Assembly (NCBI RefSeq): GCF_000349325.1
Contig: NC_020504.1
Location: 5,738,053-5,802,052 of the forward strand
Direction of reading: 5' to 3'
DNA length: 64,000 nt
Source: Streptomyces davaonensis JCM 4913
GTDB taxonomy: Bacteria > Actinomycetota > Actinomycetes > Streptomycetales > Streptomycetaceae
A model generated the notes under the pieces. That model made no database searches. It had not been told where the DNA came from and saw only the letters and a list, made by a program, of their open reading frames with translations. The translations under genes were made by a program, and so were the position numbers. Positions 37,223-46,742 of the stretch are shown here, piece after piece. Position 1 is the stretch's first letter; every line of letters begins with the position of its first letter.

Positions 37223-38614
37223 ATGAGCACCACGGAGCGTCCCAGGATCCTCGTAGTAGGCGGTGGGTACGTAGGCCTGTACGCAGCTCGGCGCATCCTC
37301 AAGAAGATGCGCTACGGAGAGGCGACCGTCACGGTCGTCGACCCCCGGTCGTACATGACCTACCAGCCCTTCCTCCCCGAAACCGCCGCCGGCAGCATCT
37401 CCCCGCGCCACGTCGTCGTCCCGCTGCGACGTGTGCTGCCCAAGGCGGAGGTCCTCACCGGCCGGGTCACCACCATCGACCAGGACCGCAAGGTCGCCAC
37501 GATCGCCCCGCTGGTGGGCGAGGCGTACGAGCTGCCGTTCGACTACCTGGTCATCGCGATGGGCGCGGTCTCCCGCACCTTCCCGATCCCCGGCCTCGCC
37601 GAGCAGGGCATCGGCATGAAGGGCATCGAGGAGGCCATCGGCCTGCGCAACCACGTGCTGGAGCAGCTGGACAAGGCCGACTCCACCACGGACGAGGAGA
37701 TCCGCCGCAAGGCGCTCACCTTCGTCTTCATCGGCGGCGGCTTCGCGGGCGCGGAGACCATCGGTGAGGTCGAGGACATGGCCCGCGACGCGGCCAAGTA
37801 CTACACCAGCGTCTCCCGCGAGGACATGCGGTTCGTCCTCGTCGACGCGGCCGACAAGATCCTGCCCGAGGTCGGCCCCAAGCTCGGCCAGTACGGCAAG
37901 GAGCACCTGGAGGCCCGTGGCGTCGAGGTCTACCTCTCGACCTCCATGGACTCCTGCGTCGACGGCCACGTCGTGCTGAAGAACGGCCTCGAGGTCGACT
38001 CCAACACCATCGTGTGGACCGCCGGTGTGAAGCCGAACCCGGCCCTCGCCCGCTTCGGTCTGCCGCTCGGCCCCCGCGGTCACGTCGACTGCGAGCCGAC
38101 CCTCCAGGTCGCGGGCACCGACTACATCTGGGCCGCCGGCGACAACGCCCAGGTCCCGGACCTCGTCGGCCGCAAGGCCGGCAACCCCAACGCCTGGTGC
38201 CCGCCGAACGCGCAGCACGCGCTGCGGCAGGCCAAGGTCCTCGGCGACAACGTGATCTCCGGTATGCGGGGCTTCCCGCAGAAGGACTACAGCCACGCCA
38301 ACAAGGGTGCGGTGGCCGGTCTCGGCCTCCACAAGGGCGTCGCGATGATCGTCATGGGCAAGATGAAGATCAAGCTCAAGGGCCGTCTCGCCTGGTACAT
38401 GCACCGTGGCTACCACGGCATGGCGATGCCGACCTTCAACCGCAAGATCCGCGTCTTCGCCGACTGGACCCTCGGCATGTTCCTCAAGCGCGAGGTCGTG
38501 GCGCTCGGCGCGCTGGAGTCCCCGCGCGAGGAGTTCTACGAGGCGGCCAAGCCGGCCCCGGCTCCCCAGGCCGCCGCCGCGCCGAAGACCGAGGAGAAGG
38601 CCAAGGCCTCCTGA
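37223..38614 (+). CDS. Type II NADH dehydrogenase (NDH-2-like FAD oxidoreductase)
   Basis: The product has 463 residues. Two Rossmann motifs are present: GGGYVGLYAARRI (FAD, ~12) and FIGGGFAGAETIGE (NADH, ~175), with YIWAAGDNAQVPD binding flavin late. The C-terminal ~90 residues carry the amphipathic membrane-docking region (KLKGRLAWYMHRGYHGMAM) and end in an Ala/Pro/Lys tail. It passes electrons from NADH to menaquinone without pumping protons. The ATG at 37223 has only a weak SD. A terminator follows. Confidence 0.88.
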   Translation: MSTTERPRILVVGGGYVGLYAARRILKKMRYGEATVTVVDPRSYMTYQPFLPETAAGSISPRHVVVPLRRVLPKAEVLTGRVTTIDQDRKVATIAPLVGEAYELPFDYLVIAMGAVSRTFPIPGLAEQGIGMKGIEEAIGLRNHVLEQLDKADSTTDEEIRRKALTFVFIGGGFAGAETIGEVEDMARDAAKYYTSVSREDMRFVLVDAADKILPEVGPKLGQYGKEHLEARGVEVYLSTSMDSCVDGHVVLKNGLEVDSNTIVWTAGVKPNPALARFGLPLGPRGHVDCEPTLQVAGTDYIWAAGDNAQVPDLVGRKAGNPNAWCPPNAQHALRQAKVLGDNVISGMRGFPQKDYSHANKGAVAGLGLHKGVAMIVMGKMKIKLKGRLAWYMHRGYHGMAMPTFNRKIRVFADWTLGMFLKREVVALGALESPREEFYEAAKPAPAPQAAAAPKTEEKAKAS

Positions 38615-38633
38615 CCTCCGGTCACTGATCCAT

Positions 38634-38675
38634 CCGAAGGGCCTCCCGCCATCCGTGGTGCGGGAGGCCCTTCGG
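38634..38675 (+). terminator. Terminator after the NDH-2 gene
   Basis: CCGAAGGGCCTCCCGC (38634-38649) pairs perfectly over 16 bp with GCGGGAGGCCCTTCGG (38660-38675). Confidence 0.85.
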
Positions 38676-38823
38676 CGTCCCCGCAGCCGTCCCCGGAAGC
38701 CTTCGACAAGCGCCGTCGACCCAAGCCGTCGACTCTTAACGCCGATGGGGGACTGTGCAGCCGCCCCGTTGGTGTTTACGTGGGTACCTGGACATTCCGA
38801 TATCTCCGTCATGGAGGTGCGCC

Positions 38824-40113
38824 ATGGCAGACGCCGCGGTGCGGCTGAAGGGCCTCGTCGAACAACTGGTGGGAGCACCGCTCCCCGTGCGCATCCGCGC
38901 CTGGGACGGTTCACAGGCGGGTCCGCCGGGCGCACCGGTGCTGGTCGTCCGCAACCGCCGGGCCGTCCGCCGGCTGCTGTGGCGGCCGGGCGAACTCGGG
39001 CTCGCCCGCGCCTGGGTGGCGGGCGACCTGGAGATCGAGGGCGACCTCTACACCGGCCTCGATCTGCTCTCCGGCCTGATCTGGGAGCGCGGCGAGGACG
39101 CCCGCTCGCTCACCGAGGCGCTGCGCGACCCCGAGGTGCGCGCGGCGATCAGAGGTCTCTTCGCGATGGCCCGGTCGCCGTTCCCGCCCGCACCCCCCGA
39201 GGAGGAGGTCCGCCGCCGCGGACACCTCCACACCAAGCGCACCGACCGCCGCGCCATCAGCCACCACTACGACGTCGGCAACGACTTCTACGAGATCGTC
39301 CTCGGCCCCTCCATGGTGTACTCCTGCGCCTACTGGCAGACCCCGGAGAGCACCCTCGAAGCGGCCCAGCACGACAAGCTCGACCTGGTCTGCCGCAAAC
39401 TCGGCCTGGCACCCGGCATGCGGCTCCTCGACGTCGGCTGCGGCTGGGGCGCGCTGGCGGCCCACGCCGCCCGGCAGTACGGCGTGGGCGTCGTCGGCAT
39501 CACCCTGTCCCAGGAGCAGGCGGCGTACGCCCGCAAGCGCGCCGCCGACGAGGGTCTCACCGACCGGATCGAGATCCGGGTGCAGGACTACCGGGACGTC
39601 ACGGACGGGCCCTACGACGCGATCTCCTCCATCGGCATGGCCGAACACGTGGGCGCGGACCGGTACTTGGAGTACGCCACCGATCTGCACCGGCTGCTGG
39701 AACCCGGTGGCCGGCTCCTCAACCACCAGATCGCCCGCCGCCCGCAGCGCGACGAATCGACGTACCACGTGGACGAGTTCATCGACGCCTACGTCTTCCC
39801 CGACGGTGAACTCCAGCCCGTCGGGGTCACCGTCGGGCAGCTGGAGCGCGCCGGGTTCGAGGTGCGGGACGTCGAGTCGATCCGGGAGCACTACGCCCTC
39901 ACCCTGCGCCGCTGGGTGGCCCGTCTGGAGGACGACTGGCCGCGGGCGGTACGGCTGACCAGCCCCGGCCGGGCCCGGGTGTGGCGCCTGTACATGGCCG
40001 CCTCCGCGCTCGCCTTCGAGCGCAACCGCATCGGCGTCAACCAGGTCCTGGCGGTCCGCACCCCCGACTCCGGCGCCTCCGGGATGCCCCTGAGATCCCG
40101 CACCTGGAACTGA
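38824..40113 (+). CDS. Cyclopropane-fatty-acyl-phospholipid synthase family methyltransferase
   Basis: The product has 429 residues. An N-terminal lipid-binding part (~1-130) precedes a SAM methyltransferase: SHHYDVGNDFYEIVLGPSMV, YSCAYW, motif I LLDVGCGWGALA (~205), SIGMAEHVG and the late ALTLRRWVARLE. These are standard Cfa features; it adds a methylene (or methyl) group to unsaturated acyl chains in membranes. GGAGG (38813-38817) is six bases before the ATG. It ends convergently with the ABC operon. Confidence 0.9.
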   Translation: MADAAVRLKGLVEQLVGAPLPVRIRAWDGSQAGPPGAPVLVVRNRRAVRRLLWRPGELGLARAWVAGDLEIEGDLYTGLDLLSGLIWERGEDARSLTEALRDPEVRAAIRGLFAMARSPFPPAPPEEEVRRRGHLHTKRTDRRAISHHYDVGNDFYEIVLGPSMVYSCAYWQTPESTLEAAQHDKLDLVCRKLGLAPGMRLLDVGCGWGALAAHAARQYGVGVVGITLSQEQAAYARKRAADEGLTDRIEIRVQDYRDVTDGPYDAISSIGMAEHVGADRYLEYATDLHRLLEPGGRLLNHQIARRPQRDESTYHVDEFIDAYVFPDGELQPVGVTVGQLERAGFEVRDVESIREHYALTLRRWVARLEDDWPRAVRLTSPGRARVWRLYMAASALAFERNRIGVNQVLAVRTPDSGASGMPLRSRTWN

Positions 40114-40117
40114 CGAA

Positions 40118-40147
40118 GGGCCCCGCCTCCCGAAGGAAGCGGGGCCC
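40118..40147. terminator. Bidirectional terminator between convergent genes
   Basis: GGGCCCCGC (40118-40126) pairs with GCGGGGCCC (40139-40147), flanked by GAA/GAC; it sits between the stops at 40113 and 40161 and can serve both. Confidence 0.75.
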
Positions 40148-40160
40148 GACATCCGTGCCG

Positions 40161-42689
40161 CTACTCCGACTTGATCGCCGTCAGCATGTTCAGCCGCGCC
40201 GCCCGCCGGGCCGGCCACAGCGCCGCCAGCACGCCCACCGTCGCGGCCAGCAGCAGGAACACGCCCATCCGGGCCCAGGGCAGGACCAGTTCGTACGTCG
40301 CCATCCGCGACGCCAGCAGCTCACCGGCCGCCCAGCCGAAGAACACGCCGAGCCCGATACCCAGCACCCCGCCGAACAGCGAGATCACCAGGGACTCCAG
40401 ACGGACCATCCGCTTGATGCCCTTGCGGTCCAGGCCGATCGCACGGAGCATGCCGATCTCCTGGGAGCGCTCGAACACCGACATCGCCAGGGTGTTGATG
40501 ACCCCGAGGACCGCCACGATCACCGCCATGGCGAGCAGTCCGTAGACCATGTTCAGGATCAGCGTGAACATCTGCGCGATCTCGTTGGAGATGTCCTGCT
40601 TGTCCTGGACGCGGATGGCCGGGTTGGAGCCGAGGGCCTTCTCCAGCGCGTCCTTCGTCGCGTCCGAGGCGCCGTCGGCCGTCTTCACCATGACCTGCAT
40701 GTCGCCCGGGTCGGTGAGGTGCGGGGTGAGGACGCGGTTGTCCAGCATGATCCCGCGGATCATCTCGTTGCCCTGGTAGACCCCCGCGACCGTCAGCCGC
40801 TGCCCCTCGCCGTCCTCGTAGTGCGCGGTGAACGTCGAACCGGCCCGCCAGCCATGGGACTTCGCGGTGTCGTCGTCGACGACCACCTGGCCGCCGCCGA
40901 CCTTGAACGCGCCGCTGTCCAGGGGCAGTTCGGTCAGCTCGCCGATGGAGGAGCCGTCGACGCCGGTGAGGTACTCCGTCTCGCCGTCGATCCGGGAGGG
41001 CGCGTTGCGCAGCGGGCTTGTGGCGGTGACGTCGTCCAGGGCGCGCAGCTTCTTGTCGACGTCCGTGGAGAGTTCGTTGCCGTTCGCCATGGAGACCACG
41101 TAGTCCGCGCGCAGCGACGAGGAGGCCATCCTGTCGATGCCCTGCTGGAGGCTGCCCGCCATCACCGTCATCCCGGTGATCAGGGTGAGCCCGATCATCA
41201 GCGCGGAGGCGGTGGCGGCCGTACGGCGCGGATTGCGCACCGAGTTCTGCCGGGCGAGCTTGCCCGACACACCGAAGATCCGCAGGACCGGTGCCGCCGC
41301 CGCGATCAGCGGGCGGGACAGCAGGGGCGTCAGGATGAAGACACCGATGATCAGCAGCACCGCGCCGATGCCCATCGGTGCCTGGCCGGTCGAGCCGTCC
41401 ATGCCGGTGGCCGCGAGCACGACCGCGACGCCCGCGCCGGAGAACAGCGCGCCGAGGGTGTTGCGCAGCACCAGGGACTTGGTGGTCGCCGCCGCGTGCA
41501 GGCTGCTCATCGCCGCCACCGGCGGGATCTTCGCGGCCCGTCGGCCCGGCAGCCAGGCCGCCAGCATGGTGATGACCACGCCGACCGCGAGGGCGGTCGC
41601 GATCGTGCCGGTGGAGATGACCAGCGGCCCGTCGGGGACGGTCGCGCCGAGCGTGCCCATCAGGGAGCGCAGGCCCGCGCCGATGCCGATGCCCGCGACC
41701 AGACCGGCCACCGCGGCCACCGTGCCGACCACGAACGCCTCGATCAGCACCGACCGCGTGACCTGCCGGCGCGAGGCGCCGACGGCGCGCAGCAGCGCCA
41801 GTTCCTTGGTGCGCTGGGCGACCAGCATGGTGAAGGTGTTGGCGATGATGAAGGTGCCGACGAACAGCGAGATCCCGGCGAAGACCAGCATCCCCTGCTT
41901 CAGACCGCTCATCGACGAGGAGATCACCTCGGCCTGGTCGTCGGCGAGTTGGGTGCCGGTGGTGGTCTCCACCTGACCCTTGGGCAGCGCCTTGTCCAGC
42001 GCGGCCTTCAGCGCCTCCTCGCTGGTCCCGGCCGCGGCCCGGACATCGATCTCGTCGTACGTGCCGGTCTTGCCGAACAGCTTCTGCGCCGTCGCCGTGT
42101 CGAACAGGGCGAGGCTGCCGCCGGCGGCGACATTGCCGTCGTCGGTGGTGAAGATGCCGACGACGGTCGGCTCGATCACGGGCCCGTCGACGGAGAGCCG
42201 TACGGTGTCGCCGACCTGGTACCCGGCGCGCTCGGCGGTCTCGGAGTCGATCAGCACCTCGTTCGCGCCGCTCGGGGCGTGCCCGTCGACCAGCGGGTAC
42301 CGGGTGTCCTCGGTGCCCCAGTAGTTGCCGCCCTGGGACTGGAAGCCGCCGCCGATGAGCTTGCCGTCCTTGTCGGCGAGGGCGGTGAAGCCGTTCACCA
42401 CGCCGATCGCGGAGGCGGCGCCGGGCACTTGGGCGCTCCGGTCGAGCAGGGACTCGGTCAGCTCGGGAGTCTTGCCGATCGTATTGCCCTTGTCCTCCTG
42501 GGACTTGGCGGTCACGGCGACGTCGACCTGGTCGAAGCCCTTGGCCGAGCTGTTCTGGAGGGCGTTGGAGAGGGTGTTGGTGAAGACCAGGGTCCCCGAG
42601 ACGAACGCGACGCCGAGCATGACGGCGAGCACGGTCATCAGGAGCCGGGCCTTGTGCGCGAGGACGTTGCGCAGGGCGGTGCGGAACAT
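40161..42689 (-). CDS. ABC transporter permease, duplicated FtsX/MacB-like domains (second system)
   Basis: The product has 842 residues with the same plan as the permease at 8.5-11.0 kb: one N-terminal helix, extracytoplasmic domain, FtsX domain (~265-400, loop AQRTKELALLRAVGASRRQV), helix pair, second extracytoplasmic domain and final FtsX domain (loop SQEIGMLRAIGLDRKGIKRM). Its ATG overlaps the ATPase stop by one base (TGATG). The substrate is unknown; its presence in core chromosome suggests envelope work rather than a specific drug. Confidence 0.88.
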   Translation of the reverse strand: MFRTALRNVLAHKARLLMTVLAVMLGVAFVSGTLVFTNTLSNALQNSSAKGFDQVDVAVTAKSQEDKGNTIGKTPELTESLLDRSAQVPGAASAIGVVNGFTALADKDGKLIGGGFQSQGGNYWGTEDTRYPLVDGHAPSGANEVLIDSETAERAGYQVGDTVRLSVDGPVIEPTVVGIFTTDDGNVAAGGSLALFDTATAQKLFGKTGTYDEIDVRAAAGTSEEALKAALDKALPKGQVETTTGTQLADDQAEVISSSMSGLKQGMLVFAGISLFVGTFIIANTFTMLVAQRTKELALLRAVGASRRQVTRSVLIEAFVVGTVAAVAGLVAGIGIGAGLRSLMGTLGATVPDGPLVISTGTIATALAVGVVITMLAAWLPGRRAAKIPPVAAMSSLHAAATTKSLVLRNTLGALFSGAGVAVVLAATGMDGSTGQAPMGIGAVLLIIGVFILTPLLSRPLIAAAAPVLRIFGVSGKLARQNSVRNPRRTAATASALMIGLTLITGMTVMAGSLQQGIDRMASSSLRADYVVSMANGNELSTDVDKKLRALDDVTATSPLRNAPSRIDGETEYLTGVDGSSIGELTELPLDSGAFKVGGGQVVVDDDTAKSHGWRAGSTFTAHYEDGEGQRLTVAGVYQGNEMIRGIMLDNRVLTPHLTDPGDMQVMVKTADGASDATKDALEKALGSNPAIRVQDKQDISNEIAQMFTLILNMVYGLLAMAVIVAVLGVINTLAMSVFERSQEIGMLRAIGLDRKGIKRMVRLESLVISLFGGVLGIGLGVFFGWAAGELLASRMATYELVLPWARMGVFLLLAATVGVLAALWPARRAARLNMLTAIKSE

Positions 42690-43459
42690 CAGGAGGTGCG
42701 GCCCTTCGCGTCGAACTGCTTCATGAAGTCCAAAACCCCGTCGGCCGTGGGGCGGTACATCTCGTCCACGACCCGGCCGTCGGCGAGGAAGACCACCCGG
42801 TCCGCGTAGGCCGCGGCCACCGGGTCATGGGTCACCATCACCACGGTCTGCCCCAACTCCCGTACGGAGTTGCGCAGAAAGCCCAGCACCTCGGCGCCGG
42901 AACGGGAATCGAGGTTTCCGGTCGGTTCGTCGCCGAAGATGATGTCCGGCTTGGAGGCGAGGGCACGGGCGACCGCGACGCGCTGCTGCTGGCCGCCGGA
43001 GAGCTGGGAGGGGCGGTGACCGAGGCGGTCCCGCAGGCCCACCATCTCGATGACGGAGTCCAGCCACTGCTTGTCCGCCTTGCGGCCCGCGATGTCCATC
43101 GGGAGGGTGATGTTCTCCAGCGCGGTCAGGGTCGGCAGCAGGTTGAACGCCTGGAAGATGAAGCCGATCTTGTCCCGGCGCAACTTGGTGAGCTGCTTGT
43201 CCTTCAGCGAGCCCAGCTCGGTGTCGCCGATGCGCACGGAGCCGGAGGAGAAGGTGTCCAGACCGGCGACGCAGTGCATCAGGGTGGACTTGCCGGAGCC
43301 GGACGGGCCCATGATCGCGGTGAACTCGCCCTGCCGGAACTCGACGGAGACCCGGTCCAGGGCGACCACCTGGGTCTCGCCCTGTCCGTAGATCTTCGAC
43401 AGATCCGTGGCGCACGCGGCCACGGACGTGGCCGGACCGGCGATGGATGTGGTGGTCAC
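42689..43459 (-). CDS. ABC transporter ATP-binding protein, MacB/LolD type (second system)
   Basis: The product has 256 residues. Walker A GPSGSGKST (~50), FIFQAFNLLPTL, LSGGQQQRVAVARAL, IIFGDEPT and MVTHD are identical or nearly so to the ATPase at 7.7 kb. The GTG at 43459 is preferred to the ATG at 43501 because GAGGAG (43474-43469) precedes it by nine bases and the family core starts soon after. Forms an operon with the permease. Confidence 0.88.
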   Translation of the reverse strand: MTTTSIAGPATSVAACATDLSKIYGQGETQVVALDRVSVEFRQGEFTAIMGPSGSGKSTLMHCVAGLDTFSSGSVRIGDTELGSLKDKQLTKLRRDKIGFIFQAFNLLPTLTALENITLPMDIAGRKADKQWLDSVIEMVGLRDRLGHRPSQLSGGQQQRVAVARALASKPDIIFGDEPTGNLDSRSGAEVLGFLRNSVRELGQTVVMVTHDPVAAAYADRVVFLADGRVVDEMYRPTADGVLDFMKQFDAKGRTS

Positions 43460-43846
43460 GAGAAGGCGCTCCTCGATGGATGACGGGTTCGGGGGACTCA
43501 TCCATCGTCACGGCCGCAGGCCTTCGTGTAGTCAGCCGCTGTTCCGGTTCCGAAGGCAGACTCCGGTCGCACCGGGCGCGGCCGTGTCATACCTGGGGAT
43601 GACGGCGGCCCCGGGGGCGGTCGTGTCGAGAACAGGTGGAGCGTCCTTGTTCGGGCGGTGAAATTCCGTCATTCCCCATGCGTGGCCGTGCGTCGCACGC
43701 AAGGCTATTGGCAAGTGCGGATGGCCCGTACCGCGGGCTGATGCACCCTCAGACGTCAATAAAATAAGACAACATCGGGTCGTCCCTCCGCTGTTCGGGG
43801 GATGCGTCCCGATAGGCTCGGAACCTCGACGCGGAGCCCATGGCCT
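43460..43846. promoter_or_regulatory. Region between the ABC operon and bldA
   Basis: This 387-base gap carries the minus-strand ABC promoter and the bldA promoter. A TAGGCT (43813-43818) is a possible bldA -10, 29 bases before the tRNA; its -35 is unclear. An unusually AT-rich patch (TCAATAAAATAAGAC) lies at 43756-43770. No protein gene is supported; published antisense transcription over bldA cannot be judged here. Confidence 0.35.
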
Positions 43847-43929
43847 GCCCGGATGGTGGAATGCAGACACGGCGAGCTTAAACCTCGCTGCCCCTCGCGG
43901 GCGTACCGGTTCAAGTCCGGTTCCGGGCA
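43847..43929 (+). tRNA. bldA: tRNA-Leu (UAA anticodon), bldA
   Basis: An 83-base class II tRNA. Acceptor GCCCGGA (43847-43853) pairs with TCCGGGC (43922-43928); discriminator A at 43929, CCA not encoded. Anticodon arm GCGAG-CTTAAAC-CTCGC has anticodon TAA, reading the leucine codon UUA. A long variable arm and T arm CCGGTTCAAGTCCGG follow. It is the only tRNA for UUA in streptomycetes, made late, and it controls aerial growth and antibiotic production through rare TTA codons. Confidence 0.97.
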
Positions 43930-43974
43930 CCTCCGACACCTGCACCGTCCATTGAAGAGTTCACCGCACGACCG

Positions 43975-44037
43975 TTGACAGCGGCGCGGGTGCGGTCGGA
44001 AACTCATGCCTCAAGGTCAGTGAAACAAACTTCACTG
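43975..44037 (+). promoter_or_regulatory. pobA promoter with an inverted repeat
   Basis: TTGACA (43975-43980), 18 bases, weak GAAACT (43999-44004). Downstream CAGTGAA (44018-44024) and TTCACTG (44031-44037) form a perfect inverted repeat with a 6-base spacer, well placed for a repressor (MarR/IclR type) responding to aromatic acids. Confidence 0.55.
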
Positions 44038-44063
44038 CACGAACAAATGGGAACGGAGCCCCG

Positions 44064-45239
44064 ATGCGCACCACCGTCGGCATCATCGGAGCCGGCCCCG
44101 CCGGTCTCCTCCTCGCCCGGCTCCTGCACAACGCCGGCATCGACTCGGTCGTCCTGGAGAGCCGCGACCGCACCTATGTCGAGCAGCGGCAGCGGGCCGG
44201 GATCCTGGAGCAGGGCACGGTCGACGTCCTGCGCGCGGCGGGCGCGGGTGAGCGCATGGACCGCGAGGGCCTGCGCCACGACGGCATCGAGCTGCGCTAC
44301 GACCGCACCCGCCACCGCGTCGACTTCCCCACGCTCACCGGCGGCCGCTCGGTGACGGTCTACGCCCAGACCGAGGTGTGCAAGGACCTCATCGCCCTCC
44401 AGCTGAAAGAGGGTCACCCCCTGCTCTTCGAGGCGGAGGCACTGGCCGTGGAGGGCGCGGACACCGACCGCCCGCGCGTCCGCTTCCGCCAGGAGGGGCG
44501 CGAGGATGTGCTGGAGTGCGACTACGTCGTCGGCTGCGACGGCTTCTGGGGTGTGGCGCGCAAGGCGATACCCGCGGAGCTCGTCCGAGTATTCGAACGG
44601 ACATACCCCTACGCCTGGCTCGGCATCCTGGCCGACGTACCGCCCTCGCACGAGGAACTGGTCTACGCCCGCCACGACCGGGGCTTCGCCCTCCTCTCCA
44701 TGCGCTCCCCGTCCGTCTCCCGCCTCTACCTCCAGGTGCCGGAGGGCACCGACCCCGAGGAGTGGTCGGACGACGCGATCTGGGACGAGCTGGAGCGCCG
44801 CTTCGAGACGGACGACGACTGGCGCCTCGCGCGCGGCCCGATCACCCAGAAGTCGGTGACCCCGATGCGCTCCTACGTCCACGAGCCCATGCGCCACGGC
44901 CGCCTCTTCCTCGCCGGTGACGCGGCGCACATCGTGCCGCCGACCGGGGCCAAGGGGCTCAACCTCGCCGTGGGGGACGTCGTCACCTTCGCGCGGGCGC
45001 TGACGCACGAAAGGGAGACCGGTTCGGCCGAGCTGCTGGACGGGTACTCGGCGACCTGTCTGCGGCGGGTGTGGCAGGCCGAGCGGTTCTCCTACGACAT
45101 GACGACCCTGCTCCACCGGGCCCCCGACGCCGCCCCGTTCGAGGACCGCCTTCAGCTCGCGCGGCTGGCGCGGATCGCCTCATCGAGGGCCGCCGGGACC
45201 GATCTGGCCGAGGCGTACACGGGGTTCCCGTTCGGCTGA
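44064..45239 (+). CDS. pobA: 4-hydroxybenzoate 3-monooxygenase
   Basis: The product has 391 residues. Flavin motifs GIIGAGPAGLLLARLLHNAG, YVVGCDGFWGVAR (DG) and GRLFLAGDAAHIVPPTGAKG (GD) identify a class A hydroxylase; ESRDRTYVEQRQRAGILEQG and the overall length match PobA. It turns 4-hydroxybenzoate into protocatechuate with NADPH or NADH and O2. CGGAG lies five bases before the ATG. No pca genes or pobR lie beside it, so its regulator acts in trans. Confidence 0.92.
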   Translation: MRTTVGIIGAGPAGLLLARLLHNAGIDSVVLESRDRTYVEQRQRAGILEQGTVDVLRAAGAGERMDREGLRHDGIELRYDRTRHRVDFPTLTGGRSVTVYAQTEVCKDLIALQLKEGHPLLFEAEALAVEGADTDRPRVRFRQEGREDVLECDYVVGCDGFWGVARKAIPAELVRVFERTYPYAWLGILADVPPSHEELVYARHDRGFALLSMRSPSVSRLYLQVPEGTDPEEWSDDAIWDELERRFETDDDWRLARGPITQKSVTPMRSYVHEPMRHGRLFLAGDAAHIVPPTGAKGLNLAVGDVVTFARALTHERETGSAELLDGYSATCLRRVWQAERFSYDMTTLLHRAPDAAPFEDRLQLARLARIASSRAAGTDLAEAYTGFPFG

Positions 45240-45429
45240 TCACCGACGGGTTCCGGACGTGTCGCGGGTTGGTCATGAATGGGCCCCTCCGGTGCCGGGA
45301 ATCAGGGACCCACGTAGCGTGTTGCGCAGCATGACAAGGGAAAGATCCTCCCCAAGCACTAGAGTCTTTCTTTTGCCTTTCCATTACTCTTGAGCCCAAG
45401 GCTGCGCAAGGTGGCCATGGAGGAGTGAA

Positions 45430-46341
45430 ATGAGGAGCAGCAACCCGGTCTTCTCGCGACGGGGGTTCAGCCGCGACAACGGCTACGCGGGCTTCAACGC
45501 CCAGCCGCAGGCCGGGGGCGCCGCTGTGGGCACGCAGGGCAACCCGTATGCCCAGCCGCAGGGTGGTAACCCGTACGCCCAGAACCCGTACGCGCAGAAC
45601 CCCTACGGCCAGCCGGACCTTCAGCACGGCGCGCCGCCGCAGGCCCCGGTCACCACCGGCCGCATGACGATGGACGACGTCGTCATGCGCACCGGCACGA
45701 CCCTCGGCATCCTGATCGTCACCGCCGCGCTCGCCTGGGCGCTCCTGCCGGTCGACGACGCCAACATCAACCGCTCGTACGGCATCGCCATCGGCGCCGG
45801 CCTGATCGGCATGGTGCTGGCGCTGGTGCAGTCCTTCAAGCGCAAGGCCTCGCCCGCGCTGATCGTGTCCTACGCCGCGTTCGAGGGTGTCTTCCTCGGC
45901 GTGGTCTCCAGCGTGGTCGACAACCGCATCGCGGACGGCGCGGCCATGCAGGCCGTGCTCGGCACGATGGGTGTCTTCGTCAGCGTGCTGATCGCCTACA
46001 AGGCGGGCTGGATCCGCGTCAACCGCCGCTTCGTCGGCTTCGTGATGGCGGCCGCGCTCGGCTTCATCATGCTGATGGCGGTCAACCTGCTGTTCTCGGT
46101 CTTCGGCGGCGGTGACGGCCTCGGCTTCCGCAGCGGCCCGCTCGGCATCCTCATGGGCGTCATCGGCATCCTGCTCGGTGCGGCGTTCCTCGCCATGGAC
46201 TTCAAGCAGGTCGAGGACGGCATCGCCTACGGTGCCCCGCGCGAGGAGGCCTGGCTCGCCGCCTTCGGCCTCACGCTGACGCTGGTGTGGATCTACATGG
46301 AGTTCCTGAGGATCATCTCGATCCTCAACAGCAGCGACTGA
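45430..46341 (+). CDS. Bax inhibitor-1/YccA family membrane protein
   Basis: The product has 303 residues. A Gln/Pro/Tyr/Asn-rich cytoplasmic N-terminus (~85 residues with NPYAQ repeats) is followed by seven hydrophobic helices and late AFGLTLTLVWIYMEFLRIIS, the BI-1 signature region. Family members are thought to leak Ca2+/H+; the bacterial role is not settled. GGAGGAG is ideally placed before the ATG. A ~190-base upstream gap holds its promoter; a strong terminator follows. Confidence 0.88.
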   Translation: MRSSNPVFSRRGFSRDNGYAGFNAQPQAGGAAVGTQGNPYAQPQGGNPYAQNPYAQNPYGQPDLQHGAPPQAPVTTGRMTMDDVVMRTGTTLGILIVTAALAWALLPVDDANINRSYGIAIGAGLIGMVLALVQSFKRKASPALIVSYAAFEGVFLGVVSSVVDNRIADGAAMQAVLGTMGVFVSVLIAYKAGWIRVNRRFVGFVMAAALGFIMLMAVNLLFSVFGGGDGLGFRSGPLGILMGVIGILLGAAFLAMDFKQVEDGIAYGAPREEAWLAAFGLTLTLVWIYMEFLRIISILNSSD

Positions 46342-46360
46342 TCTGCGACGGTTTCGCGGT

Positions 46361-46392
46361 GAAGGGCCCCGGGTTCGTTCCCGGGGCCCTTC
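46361..46392. terminator. Terminator after the BI-1 gene
   Basis: GAAGGGCCCCGGG (46361-46373) pairs perfectly over 13 bp with CCCGGGGCCCTTC (46380-46392). It lies between converging genes, so it can act in both directions. Confidence 0.85.
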
Positions 46393-46407
46393 GTCGTCTG
46401 TGCGCGC

Positions 46408-46638
46408 CTAGAGGAATTTGCGCGCCGCCCTCCTCAGGTCGTACTCATGGACGATCGCCTTCGCGTGGCCGTACGCGAGGTCGTATTCGTGGCGAAGCCA
46501 GCTGACCTTCTCCTCGAAGCGGACGAGGGCGGGGCCGTCTTCTACGGTGCGGAGCCAGTCGGAGACTTCACGACCGGTGCAGTGGGGGATGCGGGCGAGC
46601 ATGTTGCGGTGGGTCTCCTCGGAGAGGACGTGGGACAT
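46408..46638 (-). CDS. DUF4287 domain protein
   Basis: The product has 76 residues: SEETHRNMLARIPHCTGREV, then SDWLRTVEDG and YDLAYGHAKAIVHEYDLRRA, which is the DUF4287 pattern (T-G-R...W...HG.AKAIVHEYDLRR). Function unknown; found as small stand-alone or fused proteins in actinobacteria. GGAGG is five bases before the ATG at 46638; an upstream ATG at 46656 lacks an SD. Confidence 0.75.
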   Translation of the reverse strand: MSHVLSEETHRNMLARIPHCTGREVSDWLRTVEDGPALVRFEEKVSWLRHEYDLAYGHAKAIVHEYDLRRAARKFL

Positions 46639-46742
46639 CGGCGCCTCCGGACGCAAAGGGGATGTAAGCCGGTCCTTCAGGTCACCGTGCCTGAGCGTTC
46701 GCGTGTTGGCAACAGTCCCGGTTCGGCGCGTACGGTTGCGGC

